Program-made: the position numbers and the translations under genes
Source of the DNA: DATDAH01 sp036525535
Lineage (GTDB): Bacteria; Actinomycetota; Acidimicrobiia; Acidimicrobiales; DATDAH01
Assembly: GCA_036525535.1 (NCBI GenBank)
Contig: DATDAH010000187.1
Span: 1 to 46,112, forward strand
DNA length: 46,112 nucleotides
Direction of reading: 5' to 3'
Shown: one piece after another, positions 42,562 to 46,112 of the stretch
Numbering within the stretch: position 1 is the stretch's first letter
Layout of the letters: the number at the start of each line of letters is the position of its first letter
The notes under the pieces: generated by a model
Database searches by the model: none
Told to the model about the DNA's origin: nothing
What the model saw: only the letters and a program-made list of their open reading frames with translations

Positions 42562-43668
42562 GTGGCTGAGGTAGCTGACCCGGTCGTCGACCGGGCCACG
42601 GGCGAGGCGGGGGGCAATGCCGTCGCCGCGGTCCGTCTCGAGGGGATCACCAAGCGCTTCGGCTCGTTCACCGCGGTCGACGACGTGGATCTCGCCGTCG
42701 CCGACGGCGAGTTCTTCTCGATGCTGGGGCCGTCCGGATCGGGCAAGACCACCTGCCTGCGCCTCATCGCCGGCTTCGAGACCCCGACGGCCGGCACTGT
42801 CCGCCTGCACGGCGAGGACGTCAACCGGCGGGCCCCCTTCGAGCGCGACGTCAACACCGTCTTCCAGGACTACGCCCTGTTCCCGCACATGACCGTCGCC
42901 GACAACGTGGGCTACGGCCTGTTGGTGCGCAAGGTCGACCGGGCCGAGCGCCGCCGCCGGGTGGACGAGACGCTCGCGTTGGTCCAACTGGGCGGCCTGG
43001 GCGGGCGCAAGCCCGCCGAGCTCTCCGGTGGCCAGCGCCAGCGGGTCGCCCTCGCCCGCGCCCTGGTCGTGCGCCCCCGCCTCTTGCTGCTGGACGAGCC
43101 GCTCGGGGCCCTGGACCTCAAGCTGCGCCAGGCCATGCAGGTCGAGCTGAAGGCCATCCAGAAGGAGGTCGGCATCAGCTTCGTCTACGTCACCCACGAC
43201 CAGGAGGAGGCGCTGACCATGAGCGACCGCCTCGCCGTGTTCGACCACGGCCGGATCGAGCAGGTGGGCACCCCAGCCGAGGTCTACGAGTTCCCCCTGA
43301 CCGCCTTCGTGGCCGGCTTCGTCGGGGTCTCCAACGTCATCGCCGGCGCCGCCGCCACCACGCTCACCGGGTCTCCGGAGGCCTTTGCCGTCCGTCCCGA
43401 GAAGATCCGCCTGGGCGACCTCGACACCGAGGCCGGGGCCGACGAGTGCGCAGTCGACGGCGTCGTCCGCGACGTCGTCTACCTCGGCCCGCACACCCGT
43501 TACCTGCTCTCGCTCGACCTCGGTCAGGACCTGACCGTCGTCGAGCAGAACCTCGCCACCACCTCGGGAGAGGTGCTGGCCGCCAAGGGCCGCCGCGTGC
43601 GGGCCTTGTGGGGCCGGGCGTACAACCACCCGATCCACTCGGGTGACGACCAAGGGGAGAACACATGA
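42562..43668 (+). CDS. potA: Polyamine-type ABC transporter ATP-binding protein (PotA-like)
   Basis: 368 aa. The ABC domain has Walker A GPSGSGKTTCLR, the Q-loop FQDYALFPH, the signature LSGGQRQRVALARAL, Walker B LLLLDEPLGALD and the H-loop YVTHDQEEAL. A C-terminal TOBE-type regulatory domain (~270-360) contains AFAVRPEKIRLGD. These features place it in the spermidine/putrescine (and related) importer group. It starts at a GTG with a strong ribosome binding site, and its stop overlaps potD (ATGA). Confidence 0.92.
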   Translation: MAEVADPVVDRATGEAGGNAVAAVRLEGITKRFGSFTAVDDVDLAVADGEFFSMLGPSGSGKTTCLRLIAGFETPTAGTVRLHGEDVNRRAPFERDVNTVFQDYALFPHMTVADNVGYGLLVRKVDRAERRRRVDETLALVQLGGLGGRKPAELSGGQRQRVALARALVVRPRLLLLDEPLGALDLKLRQAMQVELKAIQKEVGISFVYVTHDQEEALTMSDRLAVFDHGRIEQVGTPAEVYEFPLTAFVAGFVGVSNVIAGAAATTLTGSPEAFAVRPEKIRLGDLDTEAGADECAVDGVVRDVVYLGPHTRYLLSLDLGQDLTVVEQNLATTSGEVLAAKGRRVRALWGRAYNHPIHSGDDQGENT

Positions 43669-44867
43669 AGCACTACCGGTTGTTGGCCGTCCTGGTGGCG
43701 GTCCTCGGCCTGCTCATCGCGGCGTGCGGTGACGACAGCGGGGGCGACGACGGCGGCTCGACCGCCACACCGGACACGGCCGACCTGCCCACCGAGGTCG
43801 GTGAGGGCGAGGGCGCGTTGAACATCGTCGCCTGGGCCGGCTACATCGAGGACGGGTCGACCGAAGCGGACATCGACTGGGTGACCGCCTTCGAGGACGA
43901 GACGGGTTGTCAGGTCGAGGCGACCACCGCGGGCACGTCCGACGAGATGGTCTCGCTGATGACCAACAGCGATGACTACGACCTGGTCACGGCGTCGGGT
44001 GACGCCAGCCTGCGCCTCATCGCCGGGGAGACGGTCCAGCCGGTCAACCTCGACCTCATCCCGAGCTACTCGACGGTGGACGAGCGCCTCCAGGGTGCGC
44101 CCTGGTACACGATCGAGGACGTGGCCTACGGCGTGCCCTACACGTGGGGGGCTGACGTGCTGATGTACAACACCGACGTCTTCCCGGAGCCCCCGACGTC
44201 GTGGGGCACCATCTACTCGGAGCAGGACTTCCCCGACGGCGAGTCCAACTCGGGCCGCATCCAGCAGTACGACGGCCCGATCTCCATCGCCACCGCCGCG
44301 CTGTACGTGAAGGCCACCCAGCCCGAGCTGGGCATCGAGGACCCGTACGCCCTGAACCAGGAGCAGTACGACGCCGTGATCGAGGTGGTGCGTGACTCCC
44401 AGCCGCTGGTCCAGCGCTACTGGCACGACGTGGTGGTGCAGACCGAGGACTTCACGACGGAGGGCACGGCGGCCAGCAGCTCCTGGCCGTACCAGGTGAA
44501 CCTGCTGGTCGACGAGCCGGTCTCCAGTGTCATCCCCGAGGAGGGCACGACGGGGTGGGCGGACACGACGATGCTGGCCACCAACGCGCCGCACCCGAAC
44601 TGCGCCTACCTGTGGATGGAGCACTCCCTCGATCCCACGGTCCAGGGCGACGTGGCCTACTGGTTCGGCTCGGTGCCGGCTGTCCCCGCGGCCTGTGAAG
44701 GCAACGTGCTCCTGACCGACGACGGCTGTACCACCAACGGCTTCGACAACTTCGACCAGGTCGCGTTCTGGAAGACGCCGGAGGCGGACTGCTTCGGGGA
44801 CGGGGGCGAGTGCGTCCCCTACTCGCAGTGGACCGAGGACTACCTGGCCATCCAGGGCGGCAACTGA
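43665..44867 (+). CDS. potD: Polyamine-type substrate-binding lipoprotein (PotD-like)
   Basis: 400 aa. The signal peptide ends in the lipobox LIAAC (Cys ~22), so the protein is anchored outside the membrane. The mature domain has LNIVAWAGYIEDGS, YDLVTASGDASLRLI, DVAYGVPYTWGADVLMYN in pieces, and NAPHPNCAYLWMEHSLDP, the pattern of extracellular binding proteins for spermidine/putrescine. Substrate preference among polyamines or similar cations cannot be read directly. A GC-rich hairpin follows in the 79-nt gap before potB. Confidence 0.88.
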   Translation: MKHYRLLAVLVAVLGLLIAACGDDSGGDDGGSTATPDTADLPTEVGEGEGALNIVAWAGYIEDGSTEADIDWVTAFEDETGCQVEATTAGTSDEMVSLMTNSDDYDLVTASGDASLRLIAGETVQPVNLDLIPSYSTVDERLQGAPWYTIEDVAYGVPYTWGADVLMYNTDVFPEPPTSWGTIYSEQDFPDGESNSGRIQQYDGPISIATAALYVKATQPELGIEDPYALNQEQYDAVIEVVRDSQPLVQRYWHDVVVQTEDFTTEGTAASSSWPYQVNLLVDEPVSSVIPEEGTTGWADTTMLATNAPHPNCAYLWMEHSLDPTVQGDVAYWFGSVPAVPAACEGNVLLTDDGCTTNGFDNFDQVAFWKTPEADCFGDGGECVPYSQWTEDYLAIQGGN

Positions 44868-44884
44868 CCGTTCGCTGACCGGGC

Positions 44885-44918
44885 CCGGGCGGGTCGGGTG
44901 GGCCTCGGCCCCGCCCGG
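44885..44918 (+). promoter_or_regulatory. GC-rich intercistronic hairpin between potD and potB
   Basis: CCGGGCGGG (44885-44893) and CCCGCCCGG (44910-44918) form a perfect 9-bp stem with a 16-nt loop; GGG/CCC outside adds three pairs after one bulged base. Such hairpins after a binding-protein gene often stabilise the upstream mRNA or reduce downstream reading. It has no T tract. Confidence 0.55.
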
Positions 44919-44946
44919 CCCCTCGGCCCGATCGACGGATCCCCCG

Positions 44947-45894
44947 TTGACCGCCACCTCCGCGCCCGGCGCCCTCGACCACCTGACGGTCTGGCACCGC
45001 CTGAGCGCGTTCTTCTACCGCCACCGCGGCCTGAAGGTCGCGCTCCTCCTCACGCCGCCACTCCTGTGGTTCGGCGTCTTCTACCTGGGCTCGTTGGTCT
45101 CCCTGCTGTGGCAGAGCTTCTACCGGCTCGACGACTTCAGCGGCACCGTCGACGAGACGCTCAGCCTCGACACCTGGAAGGACCTGTTCACCGCCGCCAA
45201 CCGCGACGTCATCCTGCGCACTATGGCAATGGCTGCGGCCGTGACCGTGGCCTGCATCGCATTGGCCTACCCGATCGCCTACTACATGGCCCGCCGGGCC
45301 TCGACCCGGATGAAGGCCCTCCTCTTCGTGCTGGTGCTGCTCCCGCTGTGGTCGAGCTACCTGGTGCGGGTGTACGCCTGGAAGCTGATCCTGGCCCAGG
45401 AGGGCGTTCTCACCTGGTTCGTCGACCACCTCGGCCTGAGCTTCCTGCTCGACGCTGCCCTCGACCTGCCGACCATCGGCGGCACGAGCCTTTCGGTGTC
45501 CCCGCTCGGGCAGTGGATGGTGTTCACCTACATCTGGCTGCCGTACATGATCCTGCCGGTCGCCGCCGCCCTGGAGCGGGTGCCGGACTCGTTGGAGGAC
45601 GCCTCCAGTGACCTCGGGGCCCAGCCCCGCACCACGTTCCGGAAGGTGATCTGGCCCCTCGCCGTCCCCGGTGTCGTCGCCGGGTCGATCTTCACCTTCT
45701 CCCTGACCCTTGGTGACTACATCATCCCGACGGTCATCGGGAACTCCAGCCCGTCGATCGGCGAGAGCATCTACAGCTACCAGGGGGCGGCGGGGAACCT
45801 GCCCCTCGCCGCTGCCTTCTCGGTGGTGCCCATCGTGATCATGGTCGTCTACCTGGCCGTCGCTCGGCGCTTCGGCGCCTTCGAGTCGCTGTGA
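44947..45894 (+). CDS. potB: Polyamine-type ABC transporter permease (PotB-like)
   Basis: 315 aa with about six membrane helices. It has an N-terminal LLLTPPLLWFGVFYLGSL helix, central LLFVLVLLPLWSSYLVRVYAWKLIL in pieces, and an EAA-type loop (EDASSDLGAQPRTTFRKVIWPLA) that docks with PotA. The start is a TTG at 44947 without a convincing ribosome binding site, but the following residues are near the expected N-terminal length. Its stop overlaps the next gene (GTGA). Confidence 0.88.
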   Translation: MTATSAPGALDHLTVWHRLSAFFYRHRGLKVALLLTPPLLWFGVFYLGSLVSLLWQSFYRLDDFSGTVDETLSLDTWKDLFTAANRDVILRTMAMAAAVTVACIALAYPIAYYMARRASTRMKALLFVLVLLPLWSSYLVRVYAWKLILAQEGVLTWFVDHLGLSFLLDAALDLPTIGGTSLSVSPLGQWMVFTYIWLPYMILPVAAALERVPDSLEDASSDLGAQPRTTFRKVIWPLAVPGVVAGSIFTFSLTLGDYIIPTVIGNSSPSIGESIYSYQGAAGNLPLAAAFSVVPIVIMVVYLAVARRFGAFESL

Positions 45895-46112
45895 GCGAGG
45901 GCCGGAAGGCGGGCTGGGGCCTCAAGGGCACCGTGGTGGGGGTGGTGGTGTTCCTGCACTTCCCGCTGCTGATCGTGATCCTCTACGCGTTCACCACCCA
46001 GGAGAGCGCGTTCAGCTTCCCACCCCCCGGGCTCACGACGCGGTGGTTCAGCCAGGCCCTCGACACCCCCGACCTGTGGGCGGCGATGCGCCTCTCGGTC
46101 GAGGTGGCGCTG
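45891..46112 (+). CDS. potC: Polyamine-type ABC transporter permease (PotC-like), partial
   Basis: The first 74 residues are present and the gene runs off the right edge. A GTG start overlaps the potB stop. After a short basic leader comes the first membrane helix (TVVGVVVFLHFPLLIVILYAF), then the TTRWFSQAL motif and MRLSVEVAL, both typical of PotC-type second permeases. It completes the A-D-B-C order of the importer. Confidence 0.88.
   Translation, partial: MSEGRKAGWGLKGTVVGVVVFLHFPLLIVILYAFTTQESAFSFPPPGLTTRWFSQALDTPDLWAAMRLSVEVAL

Overview
The window is a high-GC chromosomal stretch from an actinobacterium. Support comes from the dnaK-grpE-dnaJ-hspR operon with HspR-type (HAIR) operators, a complete four-gene conservon, an acyl-CoA carboxylase beta/epsilon pair, many GTG starts, and repeated leaderless gene starts (TANNNT followed 6-8 nt later by ATG or GTG). 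The class Acidimicrobiia is my inference from the overall character of the proteins, including a poly-Thr-linked Ig-like surface protein; no marker here proves it. I saw no rRNA, tRNA, CRISPR, insertion sequence or prophage gene. Almost all genes look like ordinary, intact chromosomal genes.

Layout. 1-2.3 kb (minus): the edge of a possible receiver-domain gene and a membrane Fe-S oxidoreductase of the EtfD type. 2.5-5.5 kb (plus): an aldehyde dehydrogenase, an ACT-domain protein, a class III adenylyl cyclase domain and a DUF3303 protein. 5.5-17.4 kb: phosphoglycerate mutase (minus) diverges from dnaK-grpE-dnaJ-hspR (plus); then on the minus strand come yaaA and the conservon cvnA-B-C-D; cvnA diverges from clpB, which has its own HAIR site. 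17.5-21.3 kb (plus): a Tad/Flp-pilus-like secreted group with one TadG-like protein, two tandem TadE-like pseudopilins and a pilin-like protein with a long Thr-rich stalk and a C-terminal Ig-like domain. 21.4-35.2 kb (plus): nearly the whole purine pathway, purA-purD-purE, purB-purC, purS-purQ, purL, purF-purM, then pyrE. Two unrelated minus-strand genes interrupt this block: a zinc-binding, proline-rich protein, and a small basic protein. 35.5-38.4 kb: acyl-CoA carboxylase beta and epsilon subunits and a metallophosphoesterase. 38.4-40.9 kb: three tandem paralogous lipoproteins translationally linked to a CaiB-type CoA-transferase. 41.0-46.1 kb: an aminobutyraldehyde-type dehydrogenase (minus) diverging from a polyamine-type ABC importer, potA-potD-potB-potC, cut by the window edge.

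How the parts work together. HspR, encoded in the dnaK operon, probably represses both its own operon and clpB through the two HAIR sites; the dnaK site carries a third half-site and lies over the start of gpmA. The purine genes convert PRPP to AMP precursors (purN, purH, purK and guaA/B are not in the window). The polyamine importer and the divergent dehydrogenase look like an uptake-plus-catabolism pair.

The most unusual items are the pilin-like Thr-stalk cluster, the three-copy lipoprotein array, two copies of an intergenic palindromic element (about 35.24-35.30 kb and 40.95-41.01 kb), and a 33-nt exact duplication shared by the end of dnaK and the start of grpE.
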